From positions 2,046,001-2,110,000 of the forward strand of contig NZ_CP125946.1 of NCBI RefSeq assembly GCF_030064065.1: a DNA stretch of 64,000 nt. Reading direction: 5' to 3'. Origin of the DNA: Rothia sp. SD9660Na. Lineage in GTDB: Bacteria; Actinomycetota; Actinomycetes; Actinomycetales; Micrococcaceae. Position numbers and translations under genes: made by a program. Shown here one piece after another: positions 21,442 to 30,255 of the stretch; position 1 is the stretch's first letter, and each line of letters begins with the position of its first letter. Below the pieces are notes generated by a model. It was not told the origin of the DNA and made no database searches. It saw only the letters and a program-made list of their open reading frames with translations.

Positions 21442-22595
21442 GCGTCTTTGACTCCCTCACCGGCCAGCTCGACGTGCGCGCCCAGCTCACCCGCGCCGCT
21501 ACCGACGACAAACCAACCCACGCCTGGCTCTTCACCGGCCCTCCCGGGGCAGGCCGCTCCACCGCTGCCCTGGCCTTCGCCGCCGCCCTGCTCTGCGACC
21601 AGCCCGACCCGGCCGCCCGGGGCTGCGGGCACTGCCGCTCCTGCCAGACGGTGCTCAGTGGCTCCCACGCCGACTTCCTACACTTCGCCACCGAAAAAAC
21701 CACCATCACCATCGACGAAGCCCGTGACTTCGTGGTCAAGGCCCAGGACCGCCCGGCGGTCGGGCGCTGGCGCGTCATGCTCATTGAGGACGCCGACCGC
21801 ATGCCCGAGCGCACCTCCAACGTGCTACTCAAAGCTATTGAAGAGCCCCCGCCCTACACCATCTGGCTGCTCACCGCCCCCTCGCCCGCCGACGTCCTGG
21901 TGACCATCCGCTCCCGCTGCCGCCCGGTCAAGCTACGCCTGCCCTCGGTGGCGGACGTCGCCGCCCGGCTTCTTGCCGACGCGCAGGCCCGCGGGGAGAA
22001 CCTAGAGCCCCACCAGGCAGACTTTGTTGCCCGCCTGTCCCAGGGCAATCTAGAGGTAGCCCACAAGCTAGCCACCGACCCCGAAGCCCGCAAACGCCGC
22101 AGCACAGTGGTACAGATGCCCATCACCCTGCGTTCCATTGCCGCTGCCATGGAGGCCGCCGACGACCTCATCACCATCGCCGAAGCGGAAGCCGAAACGG
22201 ACGCCGAAACCCGCAACGAAGCCGAGCGTTCCGCCCTGCTCACAGCCCTGGGCTATGAGGACGGCGAGAAGCTCTCCCCCACCCACCGAGCCCAGGTGCG
22301 CCAGCTCGAAGAAGACCAAAAACGCCGCGCCAAGCGCATTCAAACCGACACCCTCGACCGGTTCTTAGCCGACATTCAAACCGTCTTCCGCGATGTGCTG
22401 ACCGTGCAGCTCTCCACCGGGGCAGACATCATCAACGCCCACCTAACCGATGACATCTACGCCTACGCCGAGCGCACCAGCCCCAACCGCACCCTAGCCC
22501 ACCTCGATACGGTAGCTACCACCCGCCGCCGCATCCGTACCAACGCCGGTGCCCGCCTGGCCTTCGAAGCCATGATGACCAGCTTCATTGCCTAG
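21438..22595 (+). CDS. holB: DNA polymerase III subunit delta'
   Basis: Clamp-loader subunit delta' that, with gamma/tau (DnaX) and delta, loads the sliding clamp. The 385 residues begin VFDSLTGQ, followed by a P-loop variant GPPGAGRST (Arg40 in place of the usual Lys, so ATP use is doubtful, as in many delta' proteins). A four-Cys zinc module follows (Cys53, 63, 66, 69). DADRMPERTSNVLLKAIEEPP and the sensor-like RSRC segment are present. The C-terminal collar domain is helical and charged. It overlaps tmk by 4 bases. The partner dnaX lies at 60 kb in the same window. Confidence 0.95.
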   Translation: MSVFDSLTGQLDVRAQLTRAATDDKPTHAWLFTGPPGAGRSTAALAFAAALLCDQPDPAARGCGHCRSCQTVLSGSHADFLHFATEKTTITIDEARDFVVKAQDRPAVGRWRVMLIEDADRMPERTSNVLLKAIEEPPPYTIWLLTAPSPADVLVTIRSRCRPVKLRLPSVADVAARLLADAQARGENLEPHQADFVARLSQGNLEVAHKLATDPEARKRRSTVVQMPITLRSIAAAMEAADDLITIAEAEAETDAETRNEAERSALLTALGYEDGEKLSPTHRAQVRQLEEDQKRRAKRIQTDTLDRFLADIQTVFRDVLTVQLSTGADIINAHLTDDIYAYAERTSPNRTLAHLDTVATTRRRIRTNAGARLAFEAMMTSFIA

Positions 22596-22629
22596 CCCCC
22601 CTGCCCTTCCCTTGCCAGAAAGCACCCCC

Positions 22630-22848
22630 ATGGCCCCGTCCGCTCCCCGTCCGCTCGCCCACCTAGGGCCCCCGCAGCAGCTACGCGCAGGAAAACTTGC
22701 CCTGCGCCTGCCCCTGCTCGTGGTGGGGCTGGTGGGGTTCGGGGCCTCCTGTGCCCTGCTCATCGCCTTTACCGTGGGGCCCCTCATCGGCTGGTTCCTG
22801 CCCTACGTGACGGTGCCGCTCACCCCGCGTCCGCGCCCGGTTCCGTAG
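22630..22848 (+). CDS. possible small membrane protein
   Basis: A 72-residue frame starting at an ATG with AGAAAG 7 bases upstream, 35 bases after holB. It encodes one or two hydrophobic helices (LRLPLLVVGLVGFGASCALLI and a second near VGPLIGWFLPYV) between proline-rich ends (TPRPRPVP). No family recognised. A longer frame would overlap holB by 8 bases. The composition could also arise by chance in GC-rich DNA; position in the tmk-holB transcript and the ribosome site favour a real gene. Confidence 0.4.
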   Translation: MAPSAPRPLAHLGPPQQLRAGKLALRLPLLVVGLVGFGASCALLIAFTVGPLIGWFLPYVTVPLTPRPRPVP

Positions 22849-22874
22849 CTCGCAGCCCACGACCCACGGCCTGC

Positions 22875-22940
22875 AAGGGGACCGCAAAACCAAAAAGGGA
22901 CTGCATAGTATGCGGTCCCTTTTTGAAAATCAGGTCCCCT
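22875..22940. terminator. nested bidirectional terminator
   Basis: AAAAAGGGAC-TGCAT / ATGC-GGTCCCTTTTT (22892-22925) is enclosed by AAGGGGACC/GGTCCCCTT. It separates the tmk-holB unit from the convergent UPF0210 gene. Confidence 0.85.
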
Positions 22941-22955
22941 TGTGGGGGCGGGGGG

Positions 22956-24320
22956 TTAGTTGCGGAAGCCGTGCACCGGGGAGGGGATGCGGCCGCCACG
23001 GGCCACAAAGACCTCAGCCGACTCGGGGTGGGCGGGCATGACAGGGGCGCGGCCCAGCAGGCCACCAAACTCCACCATCTCACCGACCTCCAGACCGATC
23101 GCCGGAATGACGCGCACAGCGGTAGTCTTGTGGTTCATGACGCCAATCGCGGCTTCGTCGGCAATCATGGCCGAAATAGTCGCGGCCGAGGTATCGCCGG
23201 GAACCGCCACCATATCCAGGCCCACGGAACAAATCGCGGTCATAGCTTCGAGCTTATCGAGGGTAATCTTGCCGGCGGCTGCAGCTTCAATCATGCCGAT
23301 ATCCTCAGAAATCGGGATGAAGGAGCCCGAGAGGCCACCCACGTGCGAGCAGGCCATGAGCCCGCCCTTCTTCACCGCGTCATTGAGCAGGGCCAGGGCA
23401 GCGACGGTGCCGTGGGTACCCACCGATTCAAGCCCCATCTCTTCGAGCACGTGGGCTACTGAGTCGCCCACCTCGGCGGTGGGAGCCAGGGAAAGGTCGA
23501 CGATGCCGAACTCCACGCCCAGGCGCTCAGCGGCCAGGGTGCCCACCAGCTGACCCATGCGGGTAATCTTGAAGGCTGCCTTCTTAATGGCTTCAGCGCA
23601 GTCGTCGAAGGACGCCCCGCGCACCTTCTCGAGGGCACGCTTAACTACGCCGGGGCCAGAGACGCCCACCGAGATAACGGTGTCGGCCTCCTGCACCCCG
23701 TGGAAGGCACCTGCCATGAAGGGGTTGTCAGAAACAGCGTTGGCAAAAACCACCAGCTTGGAGCAGCCAAAGCCGTGGGCCTCAGCAGAGCCCTCAGCGG
23801 TTTCGCGGATAACCTCGCCCATGGTGCGCACGGCGGTCATGTTGATACCGGCACGAGATGAGCCGATGTTCACCGATGCACAGACCACATCGGTTTCGTT
23901 CAGGGCACGTGGAATAGAGCGCATGAGCTTCTCGTCAGCCGGGGTAGCGCCCTTATCCACCAGGGCGGTGAAGCCACCAATGAAGTTAACCCCCACAGCC
24001 TTAGCGGCGGCGTCCAGGGTCTTGGCGAACTCCACGTAGTCCTCGTCGTTTGAGGCACCCGCTACCAGGGCAATCGGGGTCACCGAAATACGCTTATTGA
24101 TAATGGGAATGCCGAGTTCAGCCTCAATACCCTCAGCTACTTCAACCAGGCGGGCTGCACGGGAGGTAATCTTGTCGTAAATCTTCTGGCGGGCTACCGC
24201 GCCATCAGAGTCGGCGCAGTCCAGTAGAGAGATGCCCATGGTGACCGTGCGGATATCAAGCTTATCTTCATTGATCATCTGCAGGGTCTCAAGAATGTTA
24301 CCGGAACGGTCGCTAAACAT
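22956..24320 (-). CDS. PFL family protein, UPF0210 (DUF711)
   Basis: A 454-residue member of the UPF0210/DUF711 family, annotated PFL-like because the fold resembles pyruvate formate-lyase/glycyl-radical barrels, though no glycyl radical motif is expected. Typical segments are [25 protein letters not shown] at the N terminus, [29 protein letters not shown] and [16 protein letters not shown]. Biochemical function is not established. It has a strong ribosome site (AGGAG) and follows the UPF0237 gene by 12 bases, an arrangement found across Firmicutes and Actinobacteria that implies a shared role. Confidence 0.92.
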   Translation of the reverse strand: MFSDRSGNILETLQMINEDKLDIRTVTMGISLLDCADSDGAVARQKIYDKITSRAARLVEVAEGIEAELGIPIINKRISVTPIALVAGASNDEDYVEFAKTLDAAAKAVGVNFIGGFTALVDKGATPADEKLMRSIPRALNETDVVCASVNIGSSRAGINMTAVRTMGEVIRETAEGSAEAHGFGCSKLVVFANAVSDNPFMAGAFHGVQEADTVISVGVSGPGVVKRALEKVRGASFDDCAEAIKKAAFKITRMGQLVGTLAAERLGVEFGIVDLSLAPTAEVGDSVAHVLEEMGLESVGTHGTVAALALLNDAVKKGGLMACSHVGGLSGSFIPISEDIGMIEAAAAGKITLDKLEAMTAICSVGLDMVAVPGDTSAATISAMIADEAAIGVMNHKTTAVRVIPAIGLEVGEMVEFGGLLGRAPVMPAHPESAEVFVARGGRIPSPVHGFRN

Positions 24321-24332
24321 AGTCGGTAACTC

Positions 24333-24602
24333 CTAGAGGGTGTGCATGGCCTGGAAGATGGCGTCAGACTGAATACGAATCTGCACGCGCTGCTCTTCTT
24401 CCACCGGCTTCATAGCCTCTTGCAGGTCGGTAATCGACTGGGCAGAATCGTCGAAGCTACCCTGCAAGATCATGGTGAAGTAGCCCTGCATGAGGGTCTG
24501 GGAGACGTTTTCGATATTGACCTTGCGCTCAGCCAGCTTGGTGGTGACGCCAGCGATGATGCCTTCGTGGTCAAGGCCGGTGACGGTCAGAATAATTTTC
24601 AC
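24333..24602 (-). CDS. ACT domain protein, UPF0237
   Basis: An 89-residue stand-alone ACT domain (UPF0237). It starts with the classical ACT opening ILTVTGLDHEGIIAGVTTKLAE and continues KVNIENVSQTLMQGYFTMIL. ACT domains bind amino acids or other small effectors, so this probably regulates or senses for its partner UPF0210. It starts at a GTG with AAGGAAA upstream and precedes the UPF0210 gene by 12 bases. The effector is unknown. Confidence 0.92.
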   Translation of the reverse strand: MKIILTVTGLDHEGIIAGVTTKLAERKVNIENVSQTLMQGYFTMILQGSFDDSAQSITDLQEAMKPVEEEQRVQIRIQSDAIFQAMHTL

Positions 24603-24625
24603 GGAGTTTCCTTGTGGGACTTGTA

Positions 24626-24664
24626 GCCCCGCTCCCCCAGAGTGTGGAGCGGGGCGGGCTTTTT
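24626..24664 (+). terminator. hairpin with T run between UPF0237 and manA
   Basis: GCCCCGCTCC/GGAGCGGGGC (24626-24655) followed on the plus strand by GGGCTTTTT. It has terminator form on the plus strand, where no gene ends. On the minus strand it sits in the leader of the UPF0237 gene. Its role is unclear. Confidence 0.4.
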
Positions 24665-24716
24665 CGTCCCTTCTACTTTACCCAAGTTCTCGCCGCACAC
24701 GTGGCCTAGGCAACAA

Positions 24717-24747
24717 AGAAAAAGCCGCGCGGTAGCGTCCGCCGCTC
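24717..24747 (-). terminator. probable manA terminator
   Basis: Directly after the manA stop the minus strand reads a GC-rich GCGG/CCGC hairpin containing GCGGACGC, then CTTTTTCTTTG. Confidence 0.5.
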
Positions 24748-25956
24748 TTAGCGCTGGGCTGCGATGTAGAGTTCGCCGGCGCCGGTGACGGTCACCTCGG
24801 TGGGTTCGCCCACATACATGACCGACTGGGTACCGGTCAGGGTGAAGGTCTTGACCTCGTCGCTGACCACAACGGTGCCTCCCGCACACAGGGCGGTAGC
24901 TACACCGGATAGGGGCAGAGTAATGGTTTCGCCCTCTTCAACGACCAGGTGGGTGACTGAGAGGCGCTCGTCCCACATGGAATACTCGGCGGCCTTCTCG
25001 CTGGTGGGGGTAGGGCGCTGGACAGTAGGTGCGCCCTGGCCCTCACCCAGAATCTTGATGAGCTCCTCCTCATCGATGTGCTTGGGGGTAAGACCGGCAC
25101 GCATGACGTTATCTGAGGGGTTCATCAGCTCAATAGCGGTACCCGAGACGTAGGCGTGCACCTGGCCATCGGGGGTGTAGGCAGAGTCGCCGGGGGCAAG
25201 GTAGACCAGGTTCATGACCAGGGCCACCAGCAGGCCGCGGTCGCCGGGGTACTTGCTATCAATCAGGGTGACCAGCTCGGCAACACCAGCGGCGGTTGAT
25301 TCACTACCGGGAACTTCACCGTTCTTGGCTACCCAGGCACGCGCGGACGCGACGGTCTGCTCCACAGCTGCCGCTGCGGCGTCCTGCGGCATACGGATAA
25401 TAACGGTCAGTAGCTCCTTGGCGGTCTTGGCCGCGCCCAGGGCCCCGGTGAGCCAGGGCAGGGAGAAGTGCTCGGCAATAGCGCGCAGTTCTGTGAACTC
25501 GCGCACGCCGGTTAGGATGCGCATATCAGAGAGGGCGATGACGGTTTCAGGCTTAGAGAACCGGTCCTTGTAGTTACGCGCCGGGTCGTCAAGGGCGATG
25601 CCGCGGGCGTTTTCGTCGTCAAAACCAGCCTGGGCCTGCTCGTCGGTGGGGTGCACCTGAATTGACAGGGGAGATTCAATAGCAAGAATCTTGAAGAGGA
25701 AGGGGAAGGTGTCGCTGCTACGCTGCGGGTTGAGGAAGCGGGCAGGCTGCTCGCCGACCAGGGCATCGAGCGGGAAGGCACCGCCGTCCACGTGAGCTAC
25801 GGAGGGGGCGGACGAGTGCGCACCCACCCACAGCTCAGCTTCCGGCTGTTCGGTGGGGGCAGGGACGCCGCGCATGAGGGCCAGTGTCTCGTAAGAGCCC
25901 CAGGCGTAGTTCTGAATTGGATTATCTAAAGAAAAAAGTTCACCCATAGGCACCAT
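24748..25956 (-). CDS. manA: mannose-6-phosphate isomerase, class I
   Basis: Zinc enzyme interconverting fructose 6-phosphate and mannose 6-phosphate. About 402 residues, the normal type I length. It opens LDNPIQNYAWGS. The zinc ligands are in SIQVHPTDEQA (Gln and His), SKPETVIALS (Glu) and DGQVHAYVSGTAIELMNPSDNVMRAGLT (His; also the signature). The start is uncertain between ATGs at 25956 and 25947; neither has a strong ribosome site. It is divergent from the phosphomannomutase gene, and together they supply mannose 1-phosphate for GDP-mannose and mannosylated envelope polymers. Confidence 0.95.
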   Translation of the reverse strand: MVPMGELFSLDNPIQNYAWGSYETLALMRGVPAPTEQPEAELWVGAHSSAPSVAHVDGGAFPLDALVGEQPARFLNPQRSSDTFPFLFKILAIESPLSIQVHPTDEQAQAGFDDENARGIALDDPARNYKDRFSKPETVIALSDMRILTGVREFTELRAIAEHFSLPWLTGALGAAKTAKELLTVIIRMPQDAAAAAVEQTVASARAWVAKNGEVPGSESTAAGVAELVTLIDSKYPGDRGLLVALVMNLVYLAPGDSAYTPDGQVHAYVSGTAIELMNPSDNVMRAGLTPKHIDEEELIKILGEGQGAPTVQRPTPTSEKAAEYSMWDERLSVTHLVVEEGETITLPLSGVATALCAGGTVVVSDEVKTFTLTGTQSVMYVGEPTEVTVTGAGELYIAAQR

Positions 25957-26072
25957 CAAACCATGTTCGCCCCTGCCCAGTGCGCAGTTTGTGGCGCAGA
26001 AACCTGGTGTTTATCGCCATAAATCACATAGGAAATCTGTCTGGATACTGTCTAAACAGGTCACAGGGCAAT

Positions 26073-26088
26073 TAGACTTACTCTCGTG
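26073..26088 (+). promoter_or_regulatory. candidate leaderless promoter of phosphomannomutase gene
   Basis: TAGACT (26073-26078), TACTCTC, then GTG. A possible -35, TGTCTA, lies 18 bases upstream. It is the clearest of the leaderless candidates. Confidence 0.55.
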
Positions 26089-27489
26089 AATACTATTGAT
26101 TTAACCGCATCTTTTAAGGCTTACGATGTTCGCGGCATCGTGGGCGAAACCATCACCGCCGAGACCGTCCGCGCAACCGGCGCAGCTTTCGTAGACGTTC
26201 TCGGTCTGGCTGGCCAGGACGTTCTGGTGGGTGCCGACATGCGCCCCTCAGGCCCCGAGTTCATGGCCGCTTTCGCTGAGGGTGCTACTGCCCGCGGCGC
26301 CAACGTCATCAACATCGGCTTGATCTCTACCGACGAACTCTACTTCGCCTGTGGCGTTGAGAACGCTGCCGGTGTCACCTTCACCGCCTCCCACAACCCT
26401 GCCGAGTACAACGGCATGAAGATGTCTAAGGCGGGCGCCGTTCCCCTGTCATCAGAGTCCGGTCTCTTTGATATTCGTGACCTGGCCCAGAAGTACCTGG
26501 ACGAAGGTGAAATTCCCTCCGTTGAGAACCCCGGCTCTGTTTCTGAGAAGGACGTGCTCAAGGCCTACTCAGAGTACCTGCGCAACCTGGTTGATCTCTC
26601 GGGCATCCGCCCCCTCAAGGTTGTTGTGGACGCCGGTAACGGCATGGGCGGCATGACCACCCCCGCTGTGCTGGGCGACGCAATCCTGCCCGGCCTGCCC
26701 CTGGAAATCGTGCCCCTCTACTTCGAGCTGGACGGCACCTTCCCCAACCACCCCGCCAACCCCCTGGAACCTGCCAACCTGGTAGACCTGCAGAAGGCTG
26801 TTGTTGAGCATGGTGCAGATATTGGCCTGGCTTTCGACGGTGACGCCGACCGCTGCTTCGTCATCGATGAGAAGGGTGAGCCCGTTACTCCGTCCGCTAT
26901 TACCGCCCTGGTAGCTGAGCGCGAGATTGCCCGCGCCAAGGCTGAAGGCAACGACGAGCCCGTGATCATCTACAACCTGATTACCTCCAAGGCTGTTCCT
27001 GAGCTGGTTGAGAAGCTGGGCGGCCGCGCTATCAAGACCCGCGTGGGCCACTCCTTCATCAAGGCTGTTATGGCTGAAGAGTCTGGCGTTTTCGGTGGCG
27101 AGCACTCCGCTCACTACTACTTCAAGGACTTCTTCAACGCCGACACCGGCATGCTGGCTGCCATGCACGTTCTGGCTACTCTGGGCGAGGGCGAGCAGCC
27201 CCTCTCCAAGCTGGGCGCTGCCTACTCCCCCTACGTCCCCTCCGGCGAAATCAACTCTGAGCTGGAAGACAAGGCCGGTGCTATCGCCCGCGTTGCCGAG
27301 TACTTCGGCGATACCGTTGAGGTATCCGACATGGACGGTACCACCTTCGAGCACAAGACCGAGGGCTGGTGGGCTAACCTGCGCCCCTCCAACACCGAGC
27401 CCTTCCTGCGCCTGAACCTTGAGGCCCCCGACCAGGCCACCATGGAGCGCGTGCGCGATCAGATTCTCAAGATCGTGCGCGAGGGCTAA
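26086..27489 (+). CDS. manB: phosphomannomutase/phosphoglucomutase
   Basis: Interconverts hexose 1- and 6-phosphates. The 467-residue protein is an alpha-D-phosphohexomutase with four domains. The phosphoserine loop is FTASHNPAEYNGMK (Ser102), the magnesium loop is AFDGDADRCFV (about 252), the sugar-specificity loop is GGEHSAHYYF, and the phosphate-binding loop is RPSNTEPFLRLN. The GEHSAHYYF form is typical of enzymes using mannose as well as glucose phosphates. It starts at a GTG 7 bases after TAGACT. It is divergent from manA, which makes mannose 6-phosphate, its likely substrate. Confidence 0.95.
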   Translation: MNTIDLTASFKAYDVRGIVGETITAETVRATGAAFVDVLGLAGQDVLVGADMRPSGPEFMAAFAEGATARGANVINIGLISTDELYFACGVENAAGVTFTASHNPAEYNGMKMSKAGAVPLSSESGLFDIRDLAQKYLDEGEIPSVENPGSVSEKDVLKAYSEYLRNLVDLSGIRPLKVVVDAGNGMGGMTTPAVLGDAILPGLPLEIVPLYFELDGTFPNHPANPLEPANLVDLQKAVVEHGADIGLAFDGDADRCFVIDEKGEPVTPSAITALVAEREIARAKAEGNDEPVIIYNLITSKAVPELVEKLGGRAIKTRVGHSFIKAVMAEESGVFGGEHSAHYYFKDFFNADTGMLAAMHVLATLGEGEQPLSKLGAAYSPYVPSGEINSELEDKAGAIARVAEYFGDTVEVSDMDGTTFEHKTEGWWANLRPSNTEPFLRLNLEAPDQATMERVRDQILKIVREG

Positions 27490-27500
27490 GCACACCTGCT

Positions 27501-27557
27501 TTGTACCAGCTCCTGCCTACTTTTCAGGCTTAAAGTGAGCAGGATGCGGTACAAAAG
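27501..27557 (+). terminator. hairpin after phosphomannomutase
   Basis: TTTGTACC/GGTACAAA and TCCTGC/GCAGGA arms form a stem 11 bases past the stop, ending in AAAAGGTAAAAA on the plus strand. It could be a terminator or an RNA-processing structure. Confidence 0.5.
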
Positions 27558-27565
27558 GTAAAAAT

Positions 27566-27622
27566 GAGGACGCCCACCCCGCTTTCCTGCCACATGGCAA
27601 GGAAGGTGGGGCGGGCGTCCTC
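27566..27622. terminator. bidirectional terminator with GAGGACGCCC arms
   Basis: GAGGACGCCC (27566-27575) and GGGCGTCCTC (27613-27622), with further CACCCCGC/GCGGGGTG-like pairing inside, form a long hairpin between the convergent mutase and hmp genes. The arms are the recurrent GGACGCC motif. Confidence 0.8.
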
Positions 27623-27643
27623 TGTATCTGTCCTTAGGTCAGC

Positions 27644-28831
27644 TTAGGAGGCGCGGGCCTGGTCGTGCAGCATCCACTGGTCGGGGCCGAAAATCTCGTA
27701 CTGGATGTTAGTACCGGGCAGGCCAGCCTCAACTAGCTGGGAGCGGACGCCCTGCATGAAGCCCAGGGGGCCGCACAGGTAGGCAGAGGCGTTAGCGGGA
27801 ACGTTCAGCTCAGCCACGTTGACGCGCCCCTCGAAGTCGCCCTCGCCGTCCGCCTCGATGAATGAGATCAGGCGGCCGTTCTCGAGCATCTCAACGTAGG
27901 CGGTCATCTCATCGCGCAGGGGCCAGGTGGCGAAGGAGCGGTCGGCATGTACAACAACGACCTCGCGCTTGGAGCCGGTTGCGGCCAACTCTGAGAGGAA
28001 GGCAATCATGGGGGTGACGCCGATACCGGCTGAGAAGAGGTAGAGGGGCTGGGAGTCGTCGTCGCCGAAGCCGCCCAGGGTGACGTCGCCGTAGGGGTTT
28101 GAGACCTCAACGATAGCGCCGGCCTGTAGCTCGTGCAGGATGGGGGTCATTTCGCCGGCGGTATCGAGCTTGATGGCGACGCGGCGCTGGTTCTTCTCGG
28201 CGGGCAGCAGGGTGAACTGGCGGGCCTGGCGCAGGCCGTCCTTAGCCTTGGTGACGATAGAAACGTACTGGCCGGCAATGGCGTCGGTCATGGCGACGGC
28301 GTTAGCGGGCTCAAAGGTAAGGTCGAGCACGTTCTCGCCGGTTTCTTTGCGCTCTACCAGGCGGAAGGGGGCGAACATGACGTCGTTGGCCTGGGAGGCG
28401 TAGAGGCCCTTTTCAAGCTTGATGAGGGCGTCGGCCATGAGCCAGTAGACCTCGGTCCAGGCTTCTGCGATCTCGGGGGTCAGGATATCCCCCAGGTTAG
28501 CGGCGATAGCCTCGAAGAGGTACTTGTAGACGGTGGGGTATTCCTCTTCGCGCAGGCCCAGAGAGGCGTGCTTGTGGGCAACGCGGGAGAGTACCTCGTC
28601 GGGGTACTTGTCGGGGTTGGCCAGAATGTAGGAGGCAAAGACCGCGATGGAGCCTGCTAATGCCTTGGGCTGGGTGCCTTCGAGCTGGGATGAACGGGAG
28701 AACATACCGTCAAGCAGGTCGGGGCGAGCAGCAAACATGCGCTGGTAGAAGTCGGGGGTGATGTCGTTGATACGCTCGGCGATCACGGGCAGGGTTGCCT
28801 CGATGACGGGGCGGGACTTGGCTGAGAGCAC
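27644..28831 (-). CDS. hmp: flavohaemoprotein, nitric oxide dioxygenase
   Basis: Oxidises nitric oxide to nitrate using O2 and NAD(P)H. The 395 residues hold a globin domain (1-140) with the distal region FYQRMF and the proximal His in VAHKHASLGL. A ferredoxin-reductase FAD domain (about 150-255, with RQFTLLPA) and an NAD domain (about 265-390, FSAGIGVTPMIAFLSEL and AYLCGPLGFMQGV) follow. It starts at a GTG behind AAGGAGG. It is downstream of nsrR on the same strand, with a perfect palindrome between them that probably binds NsrR. Confidence 0.97.
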   Translation of the reverse strand: MLSAKSRPVIEATLPVIAERINDITPDFYQRMFAARPDLLDGMFSRSSQLEGTQPKALAGSIAVFASYILANPDKYPDEVLSRVAHKHASLGLREEEYPTVYKYLFEAIAANLGDILTPEIAEAWTEVYWLMADALIKLEKGLYASQANDVMFAPFRLVERKETGENVLDLTFEPANAVAMTDAIAGQYVSIVTKAKDGLRQARQFTLLPAEKNQRRVAIKLDTAGEMTPILHELQAGAIVEVSNPYGDVTLGGFGDDDSQPLYLFSAGIGVTPMIAFLSELAATGSKREVVVVHADRSFATWPLRDEMTAYVEMLENGRLISFIEADGEGDFEGRVNVAELNVPANASAYLCGPLGFMQGVRSQLVEAGLPGTNIQYEIFGPDQWMLHDQARAS

Positions 28832-28872
28832 GGCTCCTCCTTGGTGACAGAGTGTTGTTAAACCACCATCAA

Positions 28873-28893
28873 TTTAGCATACTGAATGCTAGT
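28873..28893. promoter_or_regulatory. probable NsrR operator upstream of hmp
   Basis: TAGCAT-ACTGA-ATGCTA (28875-28891) is a perfect 6+6 inverted repeat with a 5-base centre, in an AT-rich patch about 45 bases before hmp. Its place between an Rrf2-type NO sensor gene and an NO dioxygenase gene makes it the natural operator. Confidence 0.65.
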
Positions 28894-28950
28894 TTTGGGA
28901 GAAAAAAGAACCGCCCTGCGTATCGCACACGGAAGCGGCACTGTTTTGGC

Positions 28951-29433
28951 TTATGAGGCAAAGGACGCCTGGGGCAGCTTTTTTGTCTGAGCCAGGGGGC
29001 CAAGCCCCAGCTCTAGGAACACCGGGCCCATCTGCTTCTCGTTGGGCAGCTCAGAAATAACCACCGGGTCAAGCATTTTGAAGAATTCTTCGCGGGCGTT
29101 TGCCAGAATTTTTTTCAGGGAACAGGAATGGCGCATGGGGCATTCGTTCGCGCTGCCCTCGCACTCCACCATGGGAATATCGCCTTCAGAGGCACGAAGT
29201 ACCTGCCCTACCGTGGCGCGGGCACCGGCCTCTGACAGGCGCACCCCGCCGGTGCGTCCGCGGGTAGACTCTACCAGGCCCATGTTGGCCAAAAAGGCCA
29301 CTGCCTTCGTCACATGGTTGTAAGGGGTACCCACACCCTCAGCGATTTTCTGGGTAGATATCTGCTCACCGTCGAGACCCGATAGCAGCATCAGGACGCG
29401 CAGCGACACGTCAGAAAATGCGGTAAGATGCAC
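28951..29433 (-). CDS. nsrR: Rrf2-family nitric-oxide-sensing repressor NsrR
   Basis: A 160-residue winged-helix repressor of the Rrf2 family. The N-terminal helix-turn-helix covers about residues 24-50 (STQKIAEGVGTPYNHVTKAV), followed by the wing RTGGVRLSE. Three Cys at positions 91, 98 and 104 (ECEGSANECPMRHSC) match the [Fe-S] cluster ligands of NsrR. In the family, NO damages the cluster and releases the repressor. A strong AAGGAG precedes the GTG start. hmp follows 119 bases later in the same direction, so this is a self-contained NO response unit. Confidence 0.93.
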   Translation of the reverse strand: MHLTAFSDVSLRVLMLLSGLDGEQISTQKIAEGVGTPYNHVTKAVAFLANMGLVESTRGRTGGVRLSEAGARATVGQVLRASEGDIPMVECEGSANECPMRHSCSLKKILANAREEFFKMLDPVVISELPNEKQMGPVFLELGLGPLAQTKKLPQASFAS

Positions 29434-29789
29434 GGGCCAACTCCTTGAATCGTATGGGCGAGGGCGAAGCTTTCTCTCTCACGGTACAGCCAAAAAGGTT
29501 CACGGTTCAACCTTTGTCTACCTGGAGGTCTTAATTTTCCCCGCCTTTGCATCACTGACAAGCACAGTGCCCTTATCTGCAAGGAGTTTCACACGGCATA
29601 CCTGCCCACTCACTTGTAGCAGTTAGGGGTCGGGTGAGAGTAGTATTTATACTGTAAACACTCGCGGGCGCACACACCCAGTCATCACACACTAGCTGAA
29701 GACAAGGGTCACGCTGACCGCACCCACCGTCTCTTTACCGGCCACTCCCCCGTAGCGTGCCGGTGCAGAACTAGACATAAGGAACTATC
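29434..29789. other. intergenic region between nsrR and roadblock gene
   Basis: About 356 bases between two divergent genes. The only promoter-like element I see is TATACT at 29648-29653 on the plus strand, without a clear -35. No palindrome like the hmp operator was found here. I see no small gene. Confidence 0.4.
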
Positions 29790-30158
29790 TTGTCACAGCT
29801 TGATACCTCCATCCAGGAACTCCTATCCATTGAAGGCGCAACCGGTGCAGCTCTCGTTGACATCTCCTCCGGCATGGCTCTGGCCTCCGGCGGTTCACCC
29901 GGCTTCGACCTGACCGTTGCTGCAGCTGGTAACTCCAACGTAGTACGTGCCAAGCTCAAGACCATGAACGACCTGGGCCTGAACGGCAACATCGAAGACA
30001 TCATGATCACCCTGTCTTCCCAGTACCACCTGATCAACGTTCTGAACGCTTCAGAGACCTCAGGCCTCTTCGTCTACCTGGTGCTGGACCGCAATACCGC
30101 TAACCTGGCTCTGGCTCGTCACAAGCTGAACGCCATCTCAGGCCGCATCTCCCTGTAA
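29790..30158 (+). CDS. roadblock/LC7-like domain protein
   Basis: A 122-residue protein resembling the roadblock/LC7 fold: GATGAALVDISSGMALASGG then VVRAKLKTMNDLG, IEDIMITLSSQYHLINVL and GLFVYLVLDRNTANLALARHKL. Roadblock proteins such as MglB and actinobacterial conservon proteins usually partner a small GTPase. None is encoded nearby. It starts at a TTG with AAGGAAC upstream and is followed by a strong terminator, so it is a single-gene unit. Function unknown; a regulatory or scaffold role is inferred only from fold. Confidence 0.7.
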   Translation: MSQLDTSIQELLSIEGATGAALVDISSGMALASGGSPGFDLTVAAAGNSNVVRAKLKTMNDLGLNGNIEDIMITLSSQYHLINVLNASETSGLFVYLVLDRNTANLALARHKLNAISGRISL

Positions 30159-30196
30159 GTCACAGGTAGAGGCAGTCTCTCAAAGCCTCACAGCTC

Positions 30197-30230
30197 AAGA
30201 ACCCCGGCAGGTAACTTGCCGGGGTTCTTT
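30197..30230 (+). terminator. terminator after roadblock gene
   Basis: AAGAACCCCGGCA/TGCCGGGGTTCTT perfect stem with a following TTTGT. Confidence 0.9.
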
Positions 30231-30255
30231 GTAGCGTTAGGACGCCGGTGGGCGG

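Noticed and set aside
26569..27495. 308-codon open frame antisense to the phosphomannomutase gene
   Set aside because: GC-rich codon bias leaves long open shadows. The sense frame has all catalytic motifs; the antisense product is repetitive in Gly/Val/Gln and has no ribosome site.
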